NCBI GenBank assembly: GCA_017645305.1
Contig: JAGCPD010000002.1
Coordinates: 1-64,000 of the forward strand
Length of the DNA: 64,000 nucleotides
Direction: 5' to 3'
Origin: Bacteroidaceae bacterium
GTDB taxonomy: Bacteria > Bacteroidota > Bacteroidia > Bacteroidales > Bacteroidaceae
Under the pieces are notes generated by a model, which saw only the letters and a list, made by a program, of their open reading frames with translations, searched no databases and was not told the origin of the DNA. A program made the position numbers and the translations under genes. Each line of letters opens with the position of its first letter. The first letter of the stretch is position 1. Below, in pieces: positions 31,501-35,723 of this stretch.

Positions 31501-31967
31501 CATTCGAGGCTGGAACAAACTACTACACGCTGCAGTCTGAATATGACAGCGACAGCGATACCTACACCGACTGTAGCACCTATATCAAGGTGCCTGCGGC
31601 AAGCACGCCTCCTGCCGATCCCGTACCCGACACGCAGGTTTCTGCCTTCCGTCCGCACTTCTCAGGTCCTGTAGTAGCATCTCCGACGAAGGAGTACCGT
31701 CACATCAGATTCAATCATGTGAACGACGGTACGCTGGAGCCTGACGAGGATATTTCCGACCGTGAAAAGGGCAGTCTGGAGATTTACACTCGTGGCAGAA
31801 ATATCTATACAGTCTCTCATCTTGAGGAAAATATTGATATCCGTATCATCAACGCTTCCGGTGCAACCCTTACCACCTACAAGCTTGAACCGGGCAAGAC
31901 CGTGATAACGCCTATCACCGCTCCTGGCTCTTACATCGTCAATAAGAAAAAAGTTTACATTAAGTAA
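19530..31967 (+). CDS. Giant secreted YGGG-repeat solenoid protein 1 with type IX-like C-terminus
   Basis: About 4,145 residues. The longest frame opens at a TTG (19446) inside the promoter, so I prefer ATG 19530 (MRLMGLIRLMLFAILLSVQ, cleavage after YAQA); GTG 19473 is an alternative. Residue numbers here count from 19446. Residues about 58-2040 are coils with GNVYGGGN or VFGGG plus short V-x-I strands, probably a beta-solenoid. Residues about 2045-3080 hold degenerate modules of the type I-x-x-x-DF-x-x-L. A GLUG-like piece (DGYTINGLDHSLFNHL) follows near 3340. The tail IDIRIINASGATL, GSYIVNKKKVYIK resembles a type IX secretion sorting domain. Role: probably a surface fibre or adhesin; no enzyme motif seen. 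Confidence 0.8.
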   Translation: MRLMGLIRLMLFAILLSVQCSVFHVYAQAPKTVKIGGNVYGGGNKGDVDGNATVTIKGGTLNKVFGGARMADVGGRTFLHVDGEHATTDVFIVEAYGGNDIAGTIGQSGEATTVPTELTGVLTGSETKETNPEKNEIDETWKTFVCTSRSSKIVDGNTVDDKTIVIGSLYGGGNGDFDYEQSEPTDGKVTHSIYNRGDKSTPIAQKVTPEGDVGFQKPEIPKTYLELNGGLIAHAYGGGNNATITENTTISINNHSDDLQTQAISYAAATGTTPQAVLEYLLGMVNLSTFQSNYTSWRYNFARVFGGNNKADMAIRPTWNLQTARIRDLYSGGNQGRMTHKDGLLLVIDPEETNPKPLVIENVYGGCRMADVRPKTDVWDPSLDNPVTGEEGDYADATTVKAEPGYHFPANLAARTLVLGGDIDNVYGGNDIMGKVYFGNAVGVATSIRGDIYGGGNGAYAYTDNGELKNNPNYADYYYEVPSEKTSGEVLLDTRPDAEQVSVMVRGTAEKPTVIGGSIYCGGNCATLEREESHKNLPNYPLTELKIGSYVYAENVYLGNNGTGMVNEDLLKIYKTEYDGYRYNSMDLTDIGQMKTYMKGCEMSQIPRIVTEDTENGDRYTYIPYTSHIGSLFLGGNVGSMTYEGKNTMTLDKPIDIYTKVVGGCNNAIVPEGTYNAMYVGGILGTEAEQETDGYKEGGKIKDRLELNFSGMKVEPKRVNNTYTTITSGTLTEGNEYYTSNIPSRATKFISDGTETATDAHPYYELTSRGTELVWNTAEWNSTIDGFVATGTSGDNPNRRLLDGNVYGGCYNSGIVNGNVIININQNVQDKDVVFDESNVDYEGQRDDLETLSMSVFGAGMGEETEIWGNTTVNLNKGYVFQIFGGGEKGAVGKKNGSGDYVFDTNYCSTVNLNGTKPIYSSDGTDADLAESEYLYGGGNEGDVCGNTYVYLGNGRIYDAFGGASDANVLGHTEVYIGRQPDGAGGIKDGFPWVRDIVYGGNDFGGEITGRHEAGYDFTKLVRDYATIKTKIHGYQEGEVPEVLDAATYVEYHQGRVDTIFGGGYGNYNYRDTETYGVGSKMPYQPSSFVNIRPNTNENNAIKAIFGGGTGYPLNREGDNGQDRSYILIDIPKKNDNYQDNFKKTEVFGAGSYNGVGMGVDPAIASAPATADQASAIIDLWQGQLGNVFGGSYQEGNTRRTVINVPEGSTIKMFTNEPSSEKVDGLSMKLPQQYGNIFGGAYGTQILPPCDVYESNVNYASEDAIVNGCIYGGNNNERRTLRTKVNISSPVWQTQKNGYTGTVFGAGQGKDTWAEYTEVNLLPGAMVYEVYGGSMMGHVLNAESVQQYMKTYKDGPSPDILTSDPDWALRYPGGWSQAWTDAWTLGSYYVPDGTWEDYLGNEAANLSGISNRPELDADPIASMQLPAKKYNANVIINEGATVGNYAYGGGYGKKATSSSDPNYLTGDVYGTTYIALLGGEVKKDIYAAGTAGSVNDLFQAGNFTASANAYILGGTVRNVYGGGWRGSVGFHNGEPLNATANGSDIFGVSNVVIGKKGSNSHTGGNPSVTRNVYGGGEGGGIYGTANVYINNGQIGYRYKNTATGEAPENWEYVPELDDAASGDNLLQKSGNVFGGGYVANSYVDNSNVKMYGGTIRGCLFGGGEIGPIGRGTMKNSQATTEDLGGIYSNGASIFKPGTTHVEIYEGHILRDVFGGGRGKDNWGGEGWMTDSEKLTMDRSAKGYVFGQTAVYIHGGEIGTEEGVAQGYGNVFGGGDMGNVYSAYVIDKTTNGIGKKSGVRYNKGLTAGDAGYDDDGYYYKYEGGSFVTDGGEKLPTEDCKVTIGPNCKVTDPGGIMFTGIYYPEKTVIPAIDLDYMKANSITGYDENGIVTKAGGITFSRSYDQGEYVSTYALHTLKDKTTDTSESGAHQWAKLDDAGIIIHNAVFAGGNISAGEDVMSANTTAVYGNVTAAIHDVYHRDLITIGTGHTGGLYGDGNLTLVDGYRGLNITNYGTDYYNISSEISLESYNALPAREQDYYELKYICVGACIDNEGKSYTPADGSLKASTITADELLVRFEGVNVPGGSTPMLDANGEPDSHYWEANGVCSRYAGRIMNTIQRADFCGVFGSRMVMQGAKDRVPEIADNALYTINRVREVSLNKRESVIAADAGNPKHAMHGNYFGIYNNVKFLGALTSDVFMTDPRTSDATTSDLIADGTTTFVEWKEEHKTDRKRNRAKSYNEVALASGVYLEITTELSTGNSVNEKDWGYVTGVIGLDLINNIQTGAGGGFVYAKNVHGIPTYVRKEHATLSVLNAQAVTRKNFTYLEPDDTPSPDEQEYWETSGNFVHDTQTIIDDCYPISNRYDGPNRVPAHYWYIKGSVYVYDQYISAFTGAPNAYSEVVNIPLTITAASNGKMQLMNVMPNRYAYYANGTTKTKLDGEDILEIRDKEYKLNDPISYWDYNLLSAKEKLLFVEKTYVTIAECEIGETTYPAGYVMLPEEWESLRNDAPTKTIDGESVPAVTSNGRDVAFDYVFRESNNLSHDTGYILTYDVNNPDVWNVWYTPKTDDATGKIKKKDFDELTKLEQENYNNGPTYKPSTAGLYGQHEYKESEIIPKDIYVAYEGEDKNKDGDFEDVGDTKGLKQNPSVTIPADGQAAFEPAWVVTATIDATTDSSKPAHLYPGATIAKSDYESSWASISSSVAPAYVCSSTLELGGGTVIVANTIMTETERQEYITANPSMESIIEEVIQPAYTCTTAGLYGGSYYATSGNYRGLAIWSSMSESDRANFSYNYDALDLLIDPHYSKDPTNHNIIHPEGQKYQYDGNGFTTLDEAKTNKAGYSVEKPVDYTATYEGESNLTYKDKDNNSRTVTVGQELLREDFESLPNEQRHYAPITVPDDGIYNVYVVNSPFIHGETPYAIGQTIGKEDFSGLTSDDLTHVSILEFLQRDAGETFYYCREEYTVNHNGEGQPVKAVVAADGIAVGDVKGNGATVPVGFIISKEGEGVGHTYGYQSLTNRQQNFTIHGVAPVETSTLYVSRKSDIYDLSTEKIITVIYRYDYEELDENGNVAPVSERHVLNIHINFESGVPTIEDITPPQIVLPGTLVQLRTPNVTPGAYEVTGGGWTLFEKEEDSDSHTNGIPYTPGSDPLYWYQNNFWVAYYAQTYLGKTYSNAVQVSVANYHDLAEVMSEQNKTHHMYIDYPYVERDPKIYINNTDGLTQFKDLFDLSVLDGYAVDEDGLITSGDFEGHKPLNTQVRADRNLEFFLHTDLTHEGEWTPIGYDGICDDPSTPADEGKTGQCFDGILHGDGYTINGLDHSLFNHLCGDVYNLGVTGSFTGAGIAETGGGYIENCWINTTGTPDGTVYAIFGNPTAAVSTTKQIVNSYYQDTKTYKTSGGSHGLAIPKPDRAFYNGEVTYDLNGFYLYKRYNDNANPGGELTYKYWKEGESEPVDGTYAANEALCSSGYNNAKYVEDRFADGDFRYAGGTIPNYEDERHWIEEVERNEETIEVDHWSPIWPDDYLFFGQTLNYDQVEDRTHQNVPTAVIRSSGRIEYGETGNRVYRAPAYYRNSIMSVAHFNPYAVFAKNKYGDANVLAYKDMTAIDFTDAKYGLYENYKTYGLGQVDVTIDANTVHTFYPPLLDDCGLSELKLSGFKGGVNDELTKNLLVYTFATGGTGEGETPTAAQQTANVASAALAEPAFAMTNDTYCTVDWADPASIHGHWIRKAGDGYLSERDHLLVDKNDFDAPISYVFNSGKRMWHQREPDNYVDRIKGWEDISLPFSAELVTTQDKGEITHFYNGSDVSKNGTGTKIGHEYWLREIKENSTMTLKSSTPDVLMANFQYPAYDGDGTEKTDKTVTNTFLWDYFYKNEALHNQKDKNDDTYQEYYSSSRKYSGYAMLTRGIPYIIGFPGQTYYEFDLSGNFVAQNTATDNDPMMDAPTKPKQTITFASEEGAHIYVSDTEKTGRKVSYDGKDYYFVPSYLNRAFEAGTNYYTLQSEYDSDSDTYTDCSTYIKVPAASTPPADPVPDTQVSAFRPHFSGPVVASPTKEYRHIRFNHVNDGTLEPDEDISDREKGSLEIYTRGRNIYTVSHLEENIDIRIINASGATLTTYKLEPGKTVITPITAPGSYIVNKKKVYIK

Positions 31968-31995
31968 TAAAAAATGGGTTAGCGAAACAAAAAGG

Positions 31996-32055
31996 GCGGC
32001 CCGTCGTAATGTCGAAATAACGATATAACGTAACAACGACAAAAAGAAAGGCCGC
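31996..32055. repeat. GCGGCC...GGCCGC bounded element, copy 2
   Basis: GCGGCC (31996-32001) and GGCCGC (32050-32055) enclose AT-rich sequence with ATAACGATATAACG. Near copy of the element at 8751-8807; the interiors differ mainly in order and number of AACGATA-type words. It lies just after the stop of giant gene 1. Confidence 0.7.
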
Positions 32056-32072
32056 ACAAGAAAACGAAACCA

Positions 32073-32190
32073 CTAACCACTAACCCTTTTTCAATTAACA
32101 ATGAACAATGAACAATTAATAATTCATAATCGCCTAAAGCCTAAAGTCTAACGTCTAACGCCTAAAGTCTAAACCACTAACCGCTAACCC
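32073..32190. repeat. Mixed low-complexity repeats before the GxGYxYP gene
   Basis: CTAACC, AATTAACAATGAACAATG and GCCTAAAGTCTAACG repeats in sequence; all three families recur in reverse order and orientation after the gene, at 34464-34560. The GxGYxYP gene is therefore flanked by inverted copies of the same repeats. No gene and no clear promoter here. Confidence 0.7.
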
Positions 32191-32209
32191 CAAAAATAAA
32201 TACCAGATA

Positions 32210-34459
32210 ATGAAAAAGATTCTATTAGTAGCGACCCTATCCATCGGAGCCCTGACGGCCCATGCCCAAGAGAAAGTCATGAACATCCAGAAGACAAACG
32301 GGACAAACACACAGACCCGCGTGGAAGACGTAAAGGAAATGGACTTCCTGGATGCAGGGACGCAGCCCGCCACAATGATTATGAAGACCACCAACGGCGC
32401 TCTCCTCCGTACCGGAGTGGACGATGTGGAAATGATAACCTTTGCCGACACAGTGCTCAACTTTAACAAAAACGGTGACCGCATCTACGAAGTCAATGAC
32501 CTCTGCTGGCCCGATGACCGTTTACTGCCCTACTTCTTTCCACCGGCAGCCACCCTCAGGACGTTGGATATGAGCGCAGCCAAACTCAGCGATGAAGAGC
32601 GCGTCATGTTCTGCACCCTGCAGGGAATCATCAACCGTACCCGCCCGCGCATCCTTCTCTATAACCACAACGAGGAACCGCAGACAACATGGCCTTCGGC
32701 ACACAGCCTTAAGACCTCTGCCGTTTCCACCACCTCGCCCTATACACTGGTGAAGCTCTTTAAAGATGAAATCAACGGGTTGGTGCTCTACAGCAATGAG
32801 CTAAGCAACCATTATTCCAACCTTGCCGTCACCATAGCCGGTCTGGACCGCCTGCTGCCCGTAACAGCCGACATAAAAGCAAAGCTGGAGAAGAACGGCA
32901 TGGACTTCCCCGTTGTGGAAGACCTTACAGGATTGACACTTACCTCTGCATCAAACATCTATAACTACCTCTACAACAACTACTGGGGCCGCTGCAACCA
33001 CCGCCTGCTCATCAACGAACGTCCCAACATACCATACGTGCATGACATAGGTGCTGCCTGTGGCTCGGCATGTGTATGGCTGGATCCCCGGAATTCTGCT
33101 GAGAAGACAGTGCTGGACAAGATGCTTAGGGCAATGACACCTGGCAGGGACTTCGTCCTGGGCTGGTATCCCGAGGAGCGTTCCGGCGTGGGCGAAGCCA
33201 CCCAATTCGGCCTCTCAACCGTGCCCGGTGACTTCTTCGAGAACGCCACAGTCTATTCGGCTGTCAACAAACCTGTTAAGATAGCACCCGTTCCCAAGCG
33301 CCCGAAGCTGGAGAACAAGGTCTATGCTACCGTCTATATCAGCGACGGCGATAACATCCAGTACTGCCAACATGCCATGGCAAAAATCTTCGAGCAGAGC
33401 GGACGTGGCAAGATTCCCATGAACTGGACCATCAGTCCCGCCCTTGCCGACATTGCGCCCATGATGCTGAACTACTACTATCGCAAGGCAACGACCAACG
33501 ACTGCTTTGTGAGCGGTCCCTCTGGCATGGGCTATGCGATGCCGTTCAACGGATTAGGTGAGGGCAGCGGGACGTACTACAACTCTTCCGGCCCGAAACT
33601 TACCCCCTACATCCAGCTGACCCAACGTTACATCGAGAAGGCAGGACTGCGCGTCATCACCATCTGGGACAATATCAGCTCGGCTCAGCGCAAGGCTTTT
33701 GCCGACAACTGCCCCTACCTGTACGGACTGACCATCAACGACTATGAGCGGCAGAACGGCAGGCTTGCCTATGCCGTGCAATCAGGATGGCTTCCTATCG
33801 CCCCACAATATCCTTGCTATCGCGGCGATATAGATGGGATAACCGACTTCTTCAACCGCGACATCAAGAACTTCAAGGGCACGGCACCTATGTTCGTCAC
33901 CGGACAGGCCGATGTCTGGAACTTAGGTCCCGACAAGCTCGTTGCCTTGAAAGACAAACTCAATGCACTCTCGCCGGGCAACGTCAATATCGTCCGTGCC
34001 GACCATTGGTTCAGCTACTACAACGAGGCTAAACACTTGCCTTTCAATATCACCCTGCTGCAGGATATGGAGATTACGTCATCCCCTGCCAGGACAAGTG
34101 TGAAGTTTGCAGCCGACGGTTCGCCTTCTGAGGGCTATATATGGATTTCCAAGACTACGGACGGAACAGGCTGGGTGCAGCTGGACTTCAAGGAGCCTTT
34201 CCAGATTAGCCGTTACGTAGTGCGCCATGCCGAGGCTTCCGGCTTGGATCCTCATCTCAACAGCCGTGACTTCACGGTCGAGGTCAGCCTTGACGGTGAA
34301 ACGTGGACTACGGTAGGCACGCACACGGACAACACTTCTGCTGTAACGGATGCTTCCATCACTCCTGTCGATGCCCAGTATGTTCGGGTGAACGTTACCA
34401 ACGGTGGTACTGACGGCTATGTCCGCATCGGTGACATCGAGGTGTATGGTGCACATTAA
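32210..34459 (+). CDS. Secreted GxGYxYP-family putative glycoside hydrolase with C-terminal discoidin domain
   Basis: A 749-residue protein with signal peptide MKKILLVATLSIGALTAHAQ. Residues about 25-85 hold two copies of a short motif (IQKTNGTNTQTRVEDVKEMD, then MKTTNGALLRTGVDDVEMIT) often found at the N-terminus of secreted Bacteroidales proteins. The central part fits the GxGYxYP family: VWLDPRN, FVLGWYPEE, VYISDGDNIQYCQH and the family-type segment GPSGMGYAMPF. Residues about 620-749 form an F5/8 type C (discoidin) domain with VQLDFKEPFQISRYVVRH and the end RIGDIEVYG. Family members are proposed glycoside hydrolases; activity is not proven. It stands between the two giant genes. Confidence 0.85.
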   Translation: MKKILLVATLSIGALTAHAQEKVMNIQKTNGTNTQTRVEDVKEMDFLDAGTQPATMIMKTTNGALLRTGVDDVEMITFADTVLNFNKNGDRIYEVNDLCWPDDRLLPYFFPPAATLRTLDMSAAKLSDEERVMFCTLQGIINRTRPRILLYNHNEEPQTTWPSAHSLKTSAVSTTSPYTLVKLFKDEINGLVLYSNELSNHYSNLAVTIAGLDRLLPVTADIKAKLEKNGMDFPVVEDLTGLTLTSASNIYNYLYNNYWGRCNHRLLINERPNIPYVHDIGAACGSACVWLDPRNSAEKTVLDKMLRAMTPGRDFVLGWYPEERSGVGEATQFGLSTVPGDFFENATVYSAVNKPVKIAPVPKRPKLENKVYATVYISDGDNIQYCQHAMAKIFEQSGRGKIPMNWTISPALADIAPMMLNYYYRKATTNDCFVSGPSGMGYAMPFNGLGEGSGTYYNSSGPKLTPYIQLTQRYIEKAGLRVITIWDNISSAQRKAFADNCPYLYGLTINDYERQNGRLAYAVQSGWLPIAPQYPCYRGDIDGITDFFNRDIKNFKGTAPMFVTGQADVWNLGPDKLVALKDKLNALSPGNVNIVRADHWFSYYNEAKHLPFNITLLQDMEITSSPARTSVKFAADGSPSEGYIWISKTTDGTGWVQLDFKEPFQISRYVVRHAEASGLDPHLNSRDFTVEVSLDGETWTTVGTHTDNTSAVTDASITPVDAQYVRVNVTNGGTDGYVRIGDIEVYGAH

Positions 34460-34463
34460 AACG

Positions 34464-34676
34464 GTTAGCGTTTTAGACTTTAGGCGTTAGACTTTAGACG
34501 ATTATGAATTATTAATTGTTCATTGTTAATTGAAAAAGGATTAGCGGTTAGCGAAATTCTTAACTCTTAACTCCTAACTCCTAACTCGTAACTCCTAACT
34601 CTTAACTCTTAACTCTTAACTCCTAACTCCTAACTCGTAACTCTTAACTCCTGACTTAGCGGTTAGTGGTTAGCGT
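34464..34676. repeat. Low-complexity repeats after the GxGYxYP gene
   Basis: TTTAGACTTTAGGCGTTAGAC, then TTGTTCATTGTTAATTG, then GGATTAGCGG, then about a dozen copies of AACTC(T/C)TAACTCC (34560-34655), and finally GGTTAGTGGTTAGCG. Several families are stacked end to end. No gene is visible between 34460 and 34774. Confidence 0.8.
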
Positions 34677-34702
34677 GGTTTAACGAAAGCGAAAACCAAG
34701 AG

Positions 34703-34751
34703 AAATATTTTAAAGAATATTTGGCAGTATCATGGGAATGTTGTATTTTTG
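34703..34751 (+). promoter_or_regulatory. Promoter and 8-4-8 inverted repeat of the DUF6169 unit
   Basis: TTTG (34720-34723), 20 bp, then TATTTTTG (34744-34751). AAATATTT-TAAA-GAATATTT (34703-34722), with one mismatch, overlaps the -33 element. The 14 bases GAATATTTGGCAGT are identical to those at 19412-19425. Confidence 0.72.
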
Positions 34752-34774
34752 CATTGTAAAACCAAAAGATTACA

Positions 34775-34918
34775 ATGGAAACAAAAGAAACAAGAAAAGC
34801 AAACATCTTCCAGCGGATTCTTGCTGACAAGAAAGCTATTCGCGAATGCATTGCTAATCATGGTAATCTAAAACAGCTTGCCGATGAGCGAAGAATTCAA
34901 TTCGCTGCACCCTTATAG
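34775..34918 (+). CDS. Small 47-residue protein overlapping the DUF6169 gene
   Basis: METKETRKANIFQRILADKK at the start and QLADERRIQFAAPL at the end; predicted helical and charged. It begins 24 bp after the -7 element and overlaps the next gene by 35 bp in another frame, so the two are probably translated together. Small proteins of this type (helical, with a LADERxIxFxxPL-like tail) tend to precede DUF6169-like genes, as far as I recall. The pairing recalls a toxin-antitoxin or regulator-effector layout, but there is no direct evidence. Confidence 0.6.
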   Translation: METKETRKANIFQRILADKKAIRECIANHGNLKQLADERRIQFAAPL

Positions 34919-35375
34919 TTTCAAACTTGATGGAGACATGCACTATGTCTTCACTACAGAAGCTGGTGTAGTTTATCACGCTTACTTCATTGATTTTTGT
35001 ATGTATGCTCCTCACTTCGATGGAGTTTACATGTTCAATATAGAACCTGAGGGTGATACTACTAATATTCCCCAAGATATTAGAATCTCACATACTATAG
35101 TGAATATACTATCGCAATTCTTTGCTAATCACCAGAATTCAATGATAATGGTATGTGATAGCATTGATGGCAGAGAGTACAAGCGGAATTTATTGTTTGA
35201 CCGTTGGTATAGACATTACGCCACTGCTGAAATTATCAAATATGATGCATCTGCAGAGACTGAAGACTATGTCCTGTATGTGTCTCTTTTTGTTCATAAA
35301 GACAATACCAAAAAGTCCGAGATTGTTTCTGCATTTTATGAACTCGTCAGAAACAACATGTATCCGATAGAATAA
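34884..35375 (+). CDS. DUF6169-family protein of unknown function
   Basis: 163 residues from ATG 34884 (a TTG two codons earlier is less likely). No signal peptide or membrane segment. The sequence resembles DUF6169: an N-terminal beta region YSFKLDGDMHYVFTTEAGVVY, the central ISHTIVNILSQFFANHQNSM, then MVCDSIDGREYKRNLLFDRW and a C-terminal region VSLFVHKDNTKKSEIVSAFY. The role is unknown. It forms a two-gene unit with the 47-residue ORF. Codon use is AT-richer than in the giant genes on both sides, which fits a separate origin. Confidence 0.65.
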   Translation: MSEEFNSLHPYSFKLDGDMHYVFTTEAGVVYHAYFIDFCMYAPHFDGVYMFNIEPEGDTTNIPQDIRISHTIVNILSQFFANHQNSMIMVCDSIDGREYKRNLLFDRWYRHYATAEIIKYDASAETEDYVLYVSLFVHKDNTKKSEIVSAFYELVRNNMYPIE

Positions 35376-35388
35376 CTGGTATCTTAGC

Positions 35389-35490
35389 GATTCTCCCCCT
35401 TTAACTCCCCAGTTTAACTTCATTCTATAACTCCCGAACAAAACCCCCTCAACGTAGGCCCCCTAAGGGGCCATACGGGGGATTGGAAAT
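35389..35490. repeat. Degenerate CCCC/GGGG palindromic repeat
   Basis: CTCCCCCTTTAACTCCCC is followed by CCCCCTCAACG, GGCCCCCTAAGGGGCC and GGGGGATTGG. The GGCCCCCTAAGGGGCC part is a strong palindrome and may act as the terminator of the DUF6169 unit. It belongs to the same loose family as the elements at 8030, 60776 and 60950. Confidence 0.55.
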
Positions 35491-35525
35491 AGCCAGAATT
35501 TAAACTTCTTTAACACATATAAGCC

Positions 35526-35574
35526 AAATATTCATAGGAATGTTTGGAGGTTTTTCGGAAATTGTGTAATTTTG
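35526..35574 (+). promoter_or_regulatory. Promoter and 8-4-8 inverted repeat of giant gene 2
   Basis: TTTG (35543-35546), 20 bp, then TAATTTTG (35567-35574). AAATATTC-ATAG-GAATGTTT (35526-35545), one mismatch, overlaps the -33 element. The distance from inverted repeat to -7 element (21 bp) is the same as at 19400 and 34703. Confidence 0.72.
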
Positions 35575-35645
35575 CAATTTGTATGAGATAAAATGTAAAA
35601 TTCAAAATGACACCAAATATAACACAGAAAACCTACGATAAAAAT

Positions 35646-35723
35646 GAACCTATTTTCGTGAGCCAGAGAACCTATGTTCGTGAGCCGATGAACCTATGTT
35701 CAAGAGCCAATGAACCTATGTTC
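35646..35723. repeat. Four GAACCTATGTTC sites at exact 22-bp spacing
   Basis: GAACCTATGTTC begins at 35668, 35690 and 35712, with a variant GAACCTATTTTC at 35646. GAAC and GTTC are inverted arms, and the spacers keep AGCC. The array fills the leader and ends at the base before ATG 35724. Because 22 is not a multiple of 3, translation through the array would put each copy in a different frame, which argues that it is non-coding. 22 bp is about two helical turns, so a protein-binding array is plausible. Confidence 0.85.

Noticed and set aside
29883..31658. A 591-codon open frame on the minus strand opposite giant gene 1
   Set aside because: Long antisense frames are expected opposite Gly/Tyr/Asp-rich coding sequence with few stop-complement codons; no start signal or family match.
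35646..35723. Possible replication iterons or CRISPR-like repeats
   Set aside because: Four 22-bp units with related spacers directly before a giant gene and no Rep or Cas gene; a leader element fits better.
35607..35723. Coding extension of giant gene 2 upstream of 35724
   Set aside because: The frame passes through 22-bp repeats that would be read in different frames, and the start at 35724 gives a clean signal peptide.
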